A stretch of 64,000 nt of DNA from Helopsaltes ochotensis (taxonomy: Eukaryota; Chordata; Aves; Passeriformes; Locustellidae): positions 105,612 through 169,611 of the forward strand of contig VXBM01000889.1 of the NCBI GenBank assembly GCA_013400155.1. Direction: 5' to 3'. The notes under the pieces are model-generated. The model was not told the origin of the DNA. It saw nothing but the letters and a program-made list of their open reading frames with translations, and made no database searches. The position numbers and the translations under genes are program-made. This document shows, piece by piece, positions 1 to 12,900 of this stretch (its first letter is position 1; each line of letters begins with the position of its first letter).

Positions 1-63
1 CCCTTCCCTTCCCTTCCCTTCCCTTCCCTTCCCTTCCCTTCCCTTCCCTTCCCTTCCCTTCCC
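1..63. repeat. (CCCTT)n microsatellite, truncated by window edge
   Basis: About twelve uninterrupted copies of the pentamer CCCTT open the window, then the array ends at CCCCAAGGAG. The true array probably extends beyond position 1. It is a strict pyrimidine tract (purine on the other strand). It is not the vertebrate telomere unit (CCCTAA). Confidence 0.95.
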
Positions 64-2912
64 CAAGGAGTGATTTCTTTCCTGTGGAATTTTTCTCTAG
101 ATGTTTGCAACAGAGCACCAAGTTTCAAAAGAAGAGAACAAAGCTGTGCGAGAGAGGAGCTTAGAAGAGCCAAGGTCTGAAAGAGTTTTTAAGATCCTTC
201 CAGCTTCTGGTAAAATCCCTGGTTTTGGTCCTTGTAAAACATAAACATGCAGCCACCAGTATTTGTAGGAAGACCTGTGCTGGTTGGTGTTTTGTGACCT
301 TCTCAAGAGAAAGGGACGATAGCCAGTGAAGAAGCAGGGATGAGCCTCAGTGTGTACATTCGAGGATGCTCAGACAGGAGTCTTCTCATCTGCAAAATGA
401 TGATACTTGAACCTTCCAGACAAAGGAATCATGAAAGCCTCACTCAGAAAGACCCTTTTGGGGATTTTTCCCTCTGAAAACATAAAGTATATATGAATCA
501 TCCCTTCATGAAATGAAAGCTGAACTGTAAAATCTTGAGAGACGACATTTAACTCTCACACTGTTTGTGTGGGTACTGCCAAAACTGAAGACTCAGAGCT
601 CCTCTTGCTCATCTAATGAAATTCTTGAGGAGAAAACTAAAAATCATAGCAATGTTTTGTAGAGTATTGCTGCCTGTGGTGGAATAGTTTTTTAAGTTCT
701 TGTATGCTTCCAGAAGGAAAGCTGAGGTAACCATAGTGGTACTCTGTATTACAAATAAGAATTGTTAAGTGCTCATTTTTAAGACTCCCATTCCATTAGA
801 TTTCTTATAGAAAACCTCATTTACGTATCTGTTTGTTTGTTTTTTCCCTAGGAAAATGCAAAATTAAGTCATCATGACAACATTTTATTGTGTGCAAAAT
901 TAGCTCGATTACTAAATCAGACAAGAATTCCAATAGAAACAGATATAACAAAAGCTTGGCAAATAAAATCCTGATGGCTCCTTCTTCCCCAGCTTAGAAA
1001 ATGAAGATTGGCCAGATGTTGTGGCAGGTCCTGCGTTGTTGGCTGTAGAGCGCAAAATTGTGGATTTTAAGGGGAATTAAATATCTCCATTCTGCCTGCT
1101 AAACTTGTTCTGTTTTAACCCTGATAATGTTCTTTGTATATGAAAAGTATCTGGAAATGGAGGATCCCAAGCATCTATCCTTTATTTTTATTTGTCATAG
1201 ATTTTGATTTTATACCCACGTCACAACAGCTGTGCTGTGGTTTCTGTGGATTAGAAATTGGAAAGAGCTGATAACATCCAGGACAAATGAGAATAATAAA
1301 TCTCTGAAAGGATAGAAGGTACAAGGGTAGTAAATTCTGTTCCTACCTAACTTGAGGCCCTGACAAGTTACACACTTAGCTGACGTACTTAAATTAGAAA
1401 CAAGGTCAGGTTAGGTTTCCCACATAGGTAATTCATGTTTCCTGAGGGAAGTGCAGCCCACCTCAGAAATGAATCACCCACTGGAGGTTCACTGACTGCA
1501 AAGGCACCCTCCAAGTGACCTCGATCCAGATATAGATTCTCCAGCCAGGTACTTGAATTTGGTTTAAAGGGATCCAGGACTCTCTGGGTAGATAGATAAG
1601 TTTAGATTAGAGAGCGAAAAAAGGCAAGATGAAATGGGAAGTCATGCTGTGTTTAAAGAAGCCAAGCACACTTGGTGTTTGAAGTTTTGATATGGAGAAA
1701 AAGCCAAACACCTCAAAGAAGAACTTTGGTCCCTCCTTCTTTGTGTCCCATTTTGGCCTCTGACCTTCCATTCTAGAAAAGAACCCAAACCAAAAGTAAC
1801 CCCCCCACCCTCCTGCTCTGGTTAGGGTGCTCAGGAATGTAAGACCACTTGTCCTGGGTCAGACCCCGGTCTTCAACAACAGCCAGAACTACTTACCTGG
1901 GGGGGACCACAATTTTGGCAAATTCTGCAATATTCTTCCAATTTCTAACAGTCTGGGGCTCATGAGCATCCTTTGTAATTAACAACCTGCATCTGTATTT
2001 CTCTTACACTGATCTTCCAAACGCCCTCCCTAAACTCTGTCCACTCTGGTCATCCACACTTTCCTGGGCCTGGGCACTGCTGAGCTGCATGTTTGGCCTT
2101 TCCCTTTGCTGCTTCTGATTTTGTGGTGTTTTCTGTCCCTGATCCTTCTGCAATCAGCACCAGGAAGCCTTGATGTCCCTTCCCTCCTTGGAAACCTCTG
2201 GAGGGTGTGGAGGTAAATGGTGCAAACTCCTGGGTGACCGAAAGGCTTTGGGAATGGTGCCACCTTTTTCTCTCTTTTCAGGCTCAAGAGGACACAATGG
2301 CCTGGCTTGAAGAAGCTGCTAAAACACAAAAGGCTCATAAACACCAGCACCAGGGAAGATGACATGGAAGGGAGAACACTGACAATTGGATTAAGGACAA
2401 GATCTTTGTAGGCAGCTGAAAATTTAGCATAGATTTGTTAAACACAACGTACTGGGGAACTTCAAAAGAGGTCATTCTGCAGCTGCCAGAGTTCCTGAGA
2501 GGGCAGATAAAACCAGACTCTCAAACTACGGCTCTCTCCACTGCCTGAGGAACTTTTTACCCAGTTTGATAAAAATAGAAGTAATTTCAATGGGTTACTG
2601 TCTTCTAAACCAACTGTAAACCTCTGGAACTGATTGGAACATTTTTCAATTTCCCCTTAAAAAAAAAAAAAAGGAGAACGCGGTTAGTCTGTGTTAAAAA
2701 AAGAAATTTTGTTAGGGAACACAGTGTATTAAGATAATTATTTTTAAAAATTTAGGCACAAGACAAGCAAGAAGACAGCTCAGATTTTCCAGGAGATATG
2801 CTAAGCAGGAAAGACTGTTTCTCAATGAACTTTTCAGCCCGTCTTCAATTCCAAGTCAGTTACAAAGTGCATCCTTTGCAGAAACCAGACAAAAGCTTTA
2901 ATATTTGTACTG
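64..2912. other. unique DNA, no gene recognised
   Basis: AT-rich unique sequence. Short frames on the minus strand near 97-306 and 2030-2365 have no recognisable domain and no flanking gene structure. Small low-complexity tracts are present: GTTT repeats at 831-846 and an A run at 2659-2672. Nothing else stands out. Confidence 0.6.
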
Positions 2913-2913
2913 A

Positions 2914-2932
2914 TTTGTTTGTTTGTTTGTTT
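2914..2932. repeat. (TTTG)n microsatellite
   Basis: Four to five consecutive TTTG units, followed directly by TTCAG. This is a simple repeat of the kind common in bird introns. Confidence 0.85.
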
Positions 2933-3099
2933 CAGTTGTTAAAGGTTGTTACTTGCATATAAAAGCTTAACCAGTGGCCGTGACTAAGGCATCTAAGAAC
3001 CTTCCCCCCCTGCAAGCACATGCTTTATTATCTCCTGGAACAGGTATAGCAAGCTGGGATGTGAAATGGTCCAGCAAGAGAGAAAAGGCCAGTTCCACA

Positions 3100-3330
3100 G
3101 GGTTCTCCTTGAGGGAACGAAATCGCGGCGAGAAGGATGCATGTGAGCCGTGCTCTCAGGTCTCAGGTTCCTCCAGCCAGCCGTGGCAGGGAGTTAATGA
3201 CACGCTGGCAGGCACACCTAGCCGGGCACATCAATAGAGATAATTTGTTTGCAGATAGCGCACTGTTATCTCCGCACTGAAGCGCGCCAAAGAGGTGGTT
3301 TCGCTGCAGGAAAGCACTCACTTAGCTGTC
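3100..3330. promoter_or_regulatory. CpG-enriched block with a three-site GATA cluster (possible enhancer)
   Basis: This block has more CpG dinucleotides than the surrounding AT-rich DNA. Within 40 bases (3236-3276) there are three GATA-factor motifs: GAGATAA at 3237-3243, CAGATAG at about 3252-3258, and TTATCTC at 3266-3272. The outer two form a 7-base inverted pair. Clustered WGATAR sites are a known feature of GATA-bound enhancers. That this block is an enhancer is inference; no conservation data were available. Confidence 0.25.
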
Positions 3331-6300
3331 GAAGAGGAGTGCCTGCAGAAAACCCTGCCGTGCCGCCCTGTCTGCCTTCTCAGAGTCCACAGGGGCAGAT
3401 GAATCCACGTCCTGGACTCGTCAGCGCAAGATGCTCTTGCAGAATGGCACCAGGTGATGCATGAATAATCTGAGTGATACACCCATGGCTGAAAGGAAAT
3501 AAAGATAAGAAAGGCTACTGAGCCATGGGGTACTGTGATTTCTACCCATCTGCAGCTCTTTTTCTTTACTTTTCTACCTTTAGCTTTTTTTTCTTTCATT
3601 TTAGTCTTAGATGCTCCTGTTTTGCTCCTGCCCATCCCCTTTTTCACAGATCCAGTCCCTTCCCCTGGTTTCCCGCTTCCTCTCACCTAGAATTTGAGAT
3701 TCCCTGTCCCTATTTTGTAGTCAGAGCTCCTCAAAAACACTCGGACCTTGAGTATAACAACATGGCACAAGACAGGAGTCTTAATAGGAAAGTTCACGAT
3801 TCATGGCAATAGGCTTGTTTAAATTCAGCTATTTCTCTCTGCCTTTCTGATGAGAAAGGAAATAATCTCTGCATGTAAAGTCTCTTAGAGAGGATACAGA
3901 TCTCCCATAGTGTCAAATGCCTCAGTTCAAGCCTAAGTCTGTTACAAGCAATATGCTGCATTTGGCAAACTTATTAAAGAAATAATAGATGGGCATAATT
4001 TGACATCAGGTAAAACCCACCAAGCTTCCTAAGTTTCCATTTCCCAGGTCTCTTCTAAGTACTTGCTCTCCTAGGTGCAATACCAAATGATCAGGGAAGA
4101 TATTGAGCATTGGAAAAGCTCCTGACCAGGACATCACATCTGCTCACCACATCCCAGCCCTCCTGCCTCCATCTCAAATAATGAGTAAAATAAAACAAAA
4201 TTTTATATACATATATATACATATATATATACACACACCCATTTATGATGTATAGGCCTTTCCAGGGTTTTCCTTTTTAATTGGCTTCTCTGATATCTAT
4301 GCCTTAAATCGCATGCATGGCTATTGTGATTGCTTTAGTGCTTTGATTCCTTTCTGGGTACATCTGATCCCAAGGTCATAAACCAGCTAAAACTACAACT
4401 GTGCTGGAATTGCATTGCAAGATGTACAGGTAAGTAATACCTGGAAGTTCATATATCCAGTCCATGTAGATTATCTGTCCTTTTGCCATTTTCTGGGTTC
4501 TGCACTCACGCAGATTTCCTTCTGCTTTGCAGTGCCTGGTTATTTGTCTCTGTCCCTTGTGTTGCCACGGCTGTTTCCTGTGATTGAGCATCTGTAACCC
4601 TCTGAATGGAAACATGTGCAAGGAACAGACACTGGGGATTTTATTTTTCTGTTAGAGACATACTTCAAAAATTTTACAGAGGTAAAAGAACTTGCCAGTG
4701 AAAACAAAACAAGCATTCTCCCCCTGCCTTCAACCTATATAACACAGAAACTACCAGATATATCCTAGTAAAAAGTTAAATTAGCATGGAGAAATTTTAG
4801 GAATCCTTCAGAAATAAAAGCAAATTACTCTGTTCTATCTGGCATTGCAGGCTCTATTTCCAGATATGTAGCAAGATCTGGCTAATAGCAATAAGATTTC
4901 AAAAAGTACATTGATGTCAGGCTCAATCCCTCCTTTATGAACAGGCATTATTTCTGGGAATTAGCTGAAGAAGCAGGCATTTCTCGTCTGATTTTGGTTG
5001 AAAGGCCTGATTAAACAGCCCTTTTGGGTAGAACAGTAGCCCTCTATAATACGACATGGTAAATTATTAACATCATCCAAAGATTTCTGAGGAAATGAAA
5101 GAATTTTTTTCAATTCTCAGAACACAAGGACCTGCTGGGTAGGAGCATACTGCCATGGGAGGTTACTTATTCAGAAATTGCCAGGAGCTTTTGTATCATA
5201 CCACAAGTTGTGGTAGCCCAGCAAAGGCACTTTCATGATCAGATGAGAAGGCAGTTAAGAATTTGAAAGCAGGGGAAACCTGGAGGACGTTTCCTGTCAC
5301 AGGAATCCACATAGCATTCCTTAAACTTCTTTTTTTAAGAGGTGCTTGGAACTATTTTTCAAGAGTGAGGCTGAGGAAAGCCCTGGGTGGAGCAGTGATG
5401 CTGTGGTGTGACTTCAGACTGGGACCTCTTCTCAACAGTGCTGGCAGAGAGCTGGTTAGGAACTGATACTGACACCAGGAGTCTGAAAATGCCTTTGACC
5501 TTCATTTTGCCTCCAAGTCCAATTGGATTTGTTCAAAACTTCCACAATCATTGAAACTTATTTGTACCACTGCAAGCAATTCAGTGATCAGTGTGGCTTA
5601 CACTGGAGAAAAGCAGTTTTATCCTCCACCATCTACAAACTTCAGTGTTTCAGCCTGTGCTCAGTTCCAGCATTCAGGTCTTGCATTCTCTCACATCATG
5701 AGCTAAAGGGTCTCTGACACTTCCATTATCTTCAGAGGCATTAAGCTATCATCACATTATTCCTTTTGATTTTCTGCTGAAGCACAAACTTTGAGAGTTC
5801 CCCTAGACAGCAGACATTTCAGTCATCCAAAGGGGCATGAATTAATAGCATATACTATACCCCAGGACATGTATATCCAGCTCTACAAATCAGAAATTCA
5901 GTCTTATTGTCGCTTCAGTCCCAAAACGACTCAATATTTGAGTCTGAAATTAATGGGGAAAAAATGTAAATTGTTGGAAATCTTCCAGCAGTCATGTGAT
6001 GGAGAATCTCTGTCAAAGAAATCTCCACAGGGAAATGAATGTAATTAAGGACCAAGGTAATAAACTGCCAAGAAATTTTAACTAGTTAAAGAAACCTTAT
6101 TTAAACCCTGAGTTCTCCCAGTGAGGTGAGCAGGGAGTGTCATCTGCCTCTGAGCTGTTGCAGAAAGAATTTTAAGTAAAAAAATTAATATTCTGCATAA
6201 ATACCTCTATTTTCTGTTGCCTCTCCATATATACTATCCTACCATACTAAAACTAAATTAATAACATTTGTAGAGGTCTCCTGTGCAGTTCTGGTTAGCA

Positions 6301-6389
6301 CCCTGTCTATTGTTCAAAGAAATCCAAATTATTACTGGCGAAGTGGAATATATTCTCCTTTCCCCAGTGCTAAACACTACTCTGAATTG
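3331..6389. other. unique DNA, no gene recognised
   Basis: The stretch includes a pyrimidine-rich segment at about 3540-3660 and the TA-rich microsatellite listed separately. Reading frames up to about 120 codons occur on both strands (for example minus 3318-3686). They overlap one another antisense and are dominated by low-complexity Lys/Phe runs from the pyrimidine tract, so they are not called. Confidence 0.6.
4203..4240. repeat. (TA)n/(CA)n compound microsatellite
   Basis: Alternating TATATAC/ATATAT units pass into an ACACACA tail. It is a compound dinucleotide repeat of about 38 bases. Confidence 0.9.
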
Positions 6390-6740
6390 CTGCCTTTACT
6401 CCTGCAGTAACAATTAAAGTTAAGGAATTAGATCGGATGCCCCAGGACAGTCACAGGGCCCAAAAGGCCCTACAGCACTTTGCTAATGAAGAAGTGCATC
6501 AGCCGGAGGCTCTTTGAGGGAGGAGGTCACCCCATGAAAGTGTCCTGGTGGCAGAGCATGCTGTAATTAAGAGGTGTTTTTGTGCCTCCCTGATGGCTTT
6601 GCACAAAAATATAAATATCAATTTTATCAATACGGAGTTTGAGCTGGCAGAGTGCTTTTTCTCCAGTGCCTGAGAGTGCCATAATAAAGGAAATAGGGCA
6701 GTGGTGAAGTGTTTCATGGGACTGTCCAGCAGTCAGGCAG
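6390..6740. promoter_or_regulatory. CNE-like block (possible conserved non-coding element)
   Basis: Unique, non-repetitive sequence dense in homeodomain-type cores (CTGTAATTAAG near 6562, ATAATAAAGG near 6679) and A/T-rich MADS-like words (AAAATATAAATATC near 6606), alternating with balanced-GC segments. That texture is common in deeply conserved vertebrate enhancers. It also contains a small perfect hairpin AGGGCC-CAAAA-GGCCCT near 6456-6472. Conservation is inferred from appearance only; a species alignment would settle it. Confidence 0.2.
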
Positions 6741-9700
6741 CTGAAGGAGCAGAGAAAGGCACAAGAATTAAAATGGTCTTTAGGAGAAAAATATCTGTGA
6801 ACAAATCCCATTTGCTTTGTTTATTTGCTGGACTGTATTACATCAGGTCACCGTGACTCTGGATTTTAAGAGCTGCAGGGATCACGCCTGCATGAAGGGG
6901 ATGATTTTACAGGAAAAACAGAGAAATAAGCTCGAGCCCAGAATAGAAAAAAGGATGTTTGTCTGGGGAAGGAACAGGACAGAAGGAGCATCTTTCCACC
7001 CTAGAGAGTGATGAGACAAATTCAAACCCACTTGGAGCGTGCAGTTCCGTGCAATTTCTTAAGAACCACTGAGGCTGAGGAAGGAATTTGAGCCCTTCAC
7101 TTCCCCCTCTGCCCTCGTTCAGTCCTTTCCCCATTATGCACATCTCGTCTTATTTTATAACTGGAGCACTCACTCTAATGTGTTATGTCTATGCTGCATT
7201 GTCTGGCCTCGTATTGTCTGCAGCTTTGACAAGTTTTAAAACTGCCTAATTGCAAAGTTCTAGCTGAGATCTTGGGAATCAGGCAGCATTGGGGAACGAG
7301 GAGAGGGGGGAAATGGTACTATTTGCCATTCTGAAACAATTTAAAAGGCTTCCCCAAATGTGCTAGGATAGAAGATCTTCAAAGAGAATGGGATAAACCT
7401 TGTTTATCAGTAAAAAAAAAACCAAAAAAAGTGTATGATTTTACACTGTCATCACACAGGAATTCTTTGCTTCTGCCGAAAGTGATGGGGAACAGCAGCA
7501 TAAAAAAGCAAGGGCTGGGGCTGGAGCAGAGAGGGGAGCTCAGCTCAGTTTCAGCAGGAGAACCTGTACCAGGAGGGAGCTGGGTTTGCAGGAACAAGAG
7601 GAGGAATACTCTGAAAAGCAAAAGGAGAAGACAAGGAGAAGACGTATGTGCCTGGAAGCAGTGGGATAAGTGCCAGGTAGAGACTAGAGACAATAGTAGG
7701 AACTGAGAAGCTGCAAGCTTGGAAATAGGGCCACGGGAGACAGGAGTTTTTGGGAAGACAATGCTCTGGAAAATATGGGACTGGATGAAGGCTGGGGATG
7801 TGGCAGCCAGGACCATGCAGAGAGTAACACACAAAGCCCCTATGTAAAAATAGATGGGTTTGGGGAACAGAAATAGAATTGATGCTTTGCATGAAAGATG
7901 AAGTCAGGCCAAAATGAACAGTTAAGGAATTCATTTTTGAATTTTGCCAACCCAACAAGTTATAAATCTGAGGCTGAAAAGAAGTCTTTCTACATACTCA
8001 AAAGTCACATAAGTGGCAAGAAAACATTTATTGTCAAATTAACCATGGAAAGAGTTTCTGGAGCAGGAGTTCCTAAGTCTGCTGCTCAGTAAAGCCTCTC
8101 AACCATCAGAATTCCTTGTGGGTCACCATCGGAATAAAAAAACATACTTTATCTGAAAATTAAATTATTTCCTAGACTATTTACCATTGCTTCATGGATC
8201 AGTAGCGTGAGAATCAAACCATTTTTGGAGACATTTTTAGAGGGCACAAGACTGAAGGAAAAAGTGGCAGCAGGATCTGGGCAGGAACTTCTTTGTCTTG
8301 GGAGTTCTGCCAGATGTCCCTGTAGTCCATAAATTCTGTCTTCTTTGTGTCCATTATCACTGGACATCCTTCTTCCCAAGCTTTGTCAGCCTCTCCCTGG
8401 GCTGAGATCATTGAAGTATGTCCAGCCCTAAAGCTAAACAAGGCAGTGCTACCCAGAAGTAATTAAATTTTTTAACACCTGAGAATGAGTTGCAGCTTGT
8501 TGACTGCTCTCTGTTTCACCAATTAAATCTCCACTCTTGTGGATTAGGCTTGAAAGTAACAAATGACAACATCCTTTCTTAAGAAAATTTTACGTGTTCA
8601 GCTCTGTCAGAGGAAAAGTAAGATCTGGGACAAAAAACATAGGGAAGGAAGATGAAAAAAGGAAAACATTTTGATTTGAGAGACTGAGCTGATAGGACAA
8701 AAATGTGTACAAAACACACATAAAATAAGGGATGGGGAAGGCTGAGTCTAGGTGAGAAAGAGGCAGAAAAACATCAAAACAAGGGAGGGCTGTCTCCAGG
8801 AGTTAGAGTGGTCTGAATCTCCACACTGATGCCAACAAACAAGACTGTTGTGAACTTCCACGGTTGGTAATGAAACATGTCAAGTCTGGTTATTTATTCT
8901 CCTGGTTGCATTTCTTAAGTATATGGCTATTTTACTGAAGATAACTGTACTAGTACAGGCTTTAAGTACTTGCAGAAAATCCAGGGTGGCTTTCTAAATT
9001 TTCCCCCTTAAAAATCTCCAAGCATTTGGATGTTTTGGAGTAGTGTTATACTGAGAACTGTGCTCACACTGTGCTGGGAATAACAGCCCTGAGAGGGCTC
9101 TGCCTGACAGAGGTTTGCCCTTGGTACATTTTCAGTGTTTTCTTTCCATATCTGTGTTTTTATTGAAGTTCCTTTCAGACTGCCTACAGAAAACCACAAC
9201 TCAGAACAACGAAGAGGAGTCCACTGCAGGCAAATAATTCCTTCCATAGCACAGAAAATATTCATTAGGCTCTGGCACTGGGAAATCTGGTATTGCCCTG
9301 CAGTGCAGGTAGGAAATAATGAGCATGTACAAAATTAATGCTGTTAGATGTATACATTATTCCACTTCAAATGGGTGGGAAAGGCCACACCACTACTAAT
9401 TTCTCATGCTCCCACTGAATATCTGAGTGTTGTGCAGGATCTGGGATTGTTATGAGCACAACACCAACAGAAGTGTGACTGTAGCTGGAATTGCCTTTGC
9501 CTATTGGCCAGGGAAAGCCTGCAGGGAGCAGCAATAGCTTTTATCAGAATAAGAGCCATATTTTGGGCGAAATAAAAGCCTAGACAAAGCCATAGAGACG
9601 CATTTGGCTTTTTAAGTATGTGTTTCTTAAGTCTGTACATTTGTGATTTTCAGATAGACATTAGGAATTTGGGTTGTGCAAGTCTGAATTTTTTCTTTCC

Positions 9701-10480
9701 TGCTCCCTTTTGAAAGTACTCACCCAAGTGAGTCAGCTATAGAAGAAATACCATGATTTCTGGACAGGAAAACAAATATCAGCTCACTAAGGGATAGATA
9801 CATATACAAGGATGATTATTCTCTACACAGTTTCCAGAAGTACAAAAAGTGGGAGCTTTAATTAGAACTAATGTTTTTTAATGAGGAACAAACTGAAGAT
9901 CACTGTTGTTAGAAGCTATAAATTCATGGAAGCATCAATTTCCTAGATACAAAGGAAACCCTACCAGAACATCCTGGCTAGACAATGCATGGACAATTTT
10001 TCTGACTGAATTTAATAGTTCTTTGCTTGTATTCATAAGTAAAACTGAAAGGCCAGGTTATTTCATTAAGAACAGAACTGCTGATGTGAGGAGCCTGTGC
10101 AACTACTGACGGCACAAAAACAAAGGGTGAAATCCTGTTTGGATTAAGTTAATCAGCTTGCCCTAGAACAAAGAAATCCCAACTCATTTGGGAAGACAAA
10201 TGCATGGGTTGTATCTCACTGATGGAGAAACATGGCTTCATTCACAAAAAAATTACTAGTCAAATCCATCACAAGACCGAGAATTCAGGTTGATGTTCAG
10301 CACTTCAGCTGCAGAGTTCTGCTGGCTATTCAACACATTTGCCAGAGTTCTAGTTCCAAATAAATTAACATAATATGGGTTTTGCCTGCAAAGGAAAGTG
10401 ACAGTGGCTTCATTTGGATTCTTTCTTTAAACCAATTTCATGAAACATCAAGCAAATCCACGTGTGGACACAGTTAAATT
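6741..10480. other. unique DNA, no gene recognised
   Basis: Unique sequence with overlapping chance frames on both strands (for example 7379-7958 minus against 7431-7706 plus). There is one short tandem duplication of an 11-base AAGGAGAAGAC-type unit near 7624-7646. No gene, known repeat or RNA was recognised. Confidence 0.6.
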
Positions 10481-10900
10481 GATTTACAACTTGCTTATGT
10501 TGCTCTAGCTTAATTTAAAGGGTGGAGCTTTATATGGTAGCTACACATTGATTTCAGTGCATCAAGATTGCAATGGTTGATTTGAATAGACTGAAAATAA
10601 GACTTCAGTTAAGCCACTTTTGCAAAACTTTAAATAGCAGGTTTGCTTTTATTATGTAAATACTCACTCAGGAATTTGACAGCCACTTTTCAGAAAATGG
10701 GAGATTCAAATCAATTTGAGTTCAGTTTTAAGGAACGGACACAAAGCTTCCCATTTGTACAAAACCACCGAGGATTGACTCAGGTGCTGACCTGAAAATT
10801 TTATTTTTTGACTTATGATTGTATTATAGAACTGACCCCACTTTAAAGGGATTTGATGAGTTTAATCTTCCATGAATCTTATTTTTTTTGTGTGTCTTTA
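10481..10900. promoter_or_regulatory. CNE-like AT-rich block
   Basis: A long non-repetitive AT-rich segment with many homeodomain-like and nuclear-receptor-like words. Examples are TTAATTTAAAG near 10511, TGATTGTATTATAG near 10815 and CAGGTGCTGACCTGA near 10780. There is no open frame and no simple-repeat character. It is listed as a candidate regulatory element purely from composition and motif density. Confidence 0.15.
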
Positions 10901-10933
10901 TCAACTTAATTTTTGCATGTACTTTCAACCTTC

Positions 10934-10991
10934 TCTCCCATTGCCACAATGACTGCTCACATTCTCCCATTGCCACAATAACTGTTCATAT
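10934..10991. repeat. 29-bp tandem duplication, two copies
   Basis: Copy 1 is 10934-10962 and copy 2 is 10963-10991. Both begin TCTCCCATTGCCACAAT and they differ at three positions (G/A, C/T and C/T). The copies abut exactly, so this is a local duplication that has since diverged slightly. No function is apparent. Confidence 0.9.
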
Positions 10992-11549
10992 TTAGAAACG
11001 ATATATTAAGTGTTCCAGCAGTATTGATCATCTGGGCCTGTGAAGGACACTTAAAACCCACAAGTGTTGATCATCAGGATGCTTTCCTGCAGTAAACAGA
11101 AGAGAAAAAAAAAGATATTTTGCTAAAATATTGAATAACTTCCCTTATAGGGATGTTCAAGTCATGCTTCCAAGGTCCAGTGGTTCCAGGGGGACCAGGA
11201 TTTCACCCTGTACCTTCTTTTTGCTTAGTTTAATGTTCAGTCTGCCATCAGTAACAAATTTGATTTGTTTGGTGAAAGCAGAACCATGGCGACAACGACT
11301 TCTCTGTTTATTAGCTTTAATAACAGAAAGCTGTTGTCACCTCCCTGTCAAAAACAGTGAAGATAAAGCCACCAATCTGCAGTCATTTTATGGGTCTTCA
11401 TGTTGATGGTGGTCTTCACAATTCCATTTGGGGCTTTAGACATGAGGGGTAGGGGGATTTATCTGGGAATGTGGAATGTTATTTTTTTTAGGTAATATTG
11501 GATTCCATTTGCTGGTAATTTTACAGTGTCATATCATCTGTTTGGGAGG

Positions 11550-11608
11550 GGGTTTTGTTTGTTTTTGGTTTTGTTTTTTTCTTTCTTTCTTTCTTTTTTT
11601 CTTTTTTT
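11550..11608. repeat. T-rich (TTTG/TTTC)n low-complexity tract
   Basis: A run of GTTTT and TTTG units passes into four TTTC units and then T runs. It is a pyrimidine-dominated simple repeat. The minus-strand Lys-rich frame crossing it (11521-11742) is an artefact of this tract. Confidence 0.9.
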
Positions 11609-12879
11609 AACCCAAGACATAATAATGTAATGTACATCAGGAGGCAAAACATTTTTATAGCCTCAGAGATAAGCCATCTTTCATAGTCATGATTAAATGA
11701 TACGTGAAAAGGGGCTGACCTTTGAGGCAAAGCAATTTCCACTTATAAAAGGGGAATTTTAACAAGATGCTCTTGTGAGACCCCTTCCAGCACATTTTTG
11801 GAGAAGGCTCCTCATGTCATTACCAGTCCCCCAAGGTAAACCACTTGTGCACTGAAGAGGCTGATGCAGAACAGTTTTTTTAGCTGCCAGCCATGGCACA
11901 ATGCTATTGCTGCCCCTTCATGGATCTTGGATGACCTCAGGGGTGCTCAGACTCCACATCAAAACAGAATAAGAACAACATATTTGCTGTCAGCTCAACA
12001 GGAAAAAGTCTGTGCACAGTGAAGTGGTGAATGGAATCTGCCCAATACAGATAAGAAACTAAAGGCTAGATGAGAAGGTTACAGTGAGTTTTAAAAAACA
12101 CTGAGAAAAAAGACGGGGAAAGCAAAACTAACAGGAGTAGAGTATGTCAAATTTCTGTCAATCTTCTATGGAGTATAATGATGTAAGTATATTAAACCCC
12201 CAAAAAATAAAATGCAAATCCTGATTCGACTGAAGTTGGTGATAAGACTCTCACTAAACTAAATAAAACTGGAATTTCTCTCACAGTGTACTTGTCACTG
12301 TGCCATGTGCTGGTCACTATTATACTCTGCTGTAATCATCAATAAAATGTGATTGACCCTGGGATCATTTTCCTGTTACCTTACTTACTGTCACTGGTTT
12401 CCAGAGGTGTGCTTCCACTTCGCAGAGCAGCACACATATTTAATCTCTTTCAGACTAAGGCAGTACAGATACGCTTGAAAATCAAAAGACACAAAAAATT
12501 CTGGCTTAATGTTATAGAATGTCGTCCAGACTTTAGCTGAGAATAGTTTCGGGATGCAGCTGACTATAAACACAATAAAACCAAACAAAATTAAAGGGTA
12601 GCCTTAGAGTAGCCATTTCTATCTGTGGCCTATAAACAGCTGCAGCACTTTAAAATATTCCTAAAAGCCTAGAAAAGGCAATGAAATAAAGCATTTATAT
12701 TGCCAGCCAATGAAATTCACTCTGCCGATGCCTGCAGTGACCATGAGAGTTTTTGAGAATCCAAAAATTCTAAGAAATTGAAAAATCAAATGTGTTAAAA
12801 CAGTGATACTGCTAAACTTGATAACAAGGTGTTGTAAGTGGGTGTAGAAATGAGAATGATCAATATTTGTGCAAAATAC

Positions 12880-12900
12880 TATATAGCAAAATGCTATATA
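12880..12900. repeat. perfect 9-bp inverted repeat, 3-nt loop
   Basis: TATATAGCA (12880-12888) and TGCTATATA (12892-12900) are exact reverse complements separated by AAA. It is AT-rich, so it could arise by chance or by local template switching. Confidence 0.85.

Noticed and set aside
1..63. Telomeric or interstitial telomere repeat
   Set aside because: The unit is CCCTT (5 bases), not CCCTAA.
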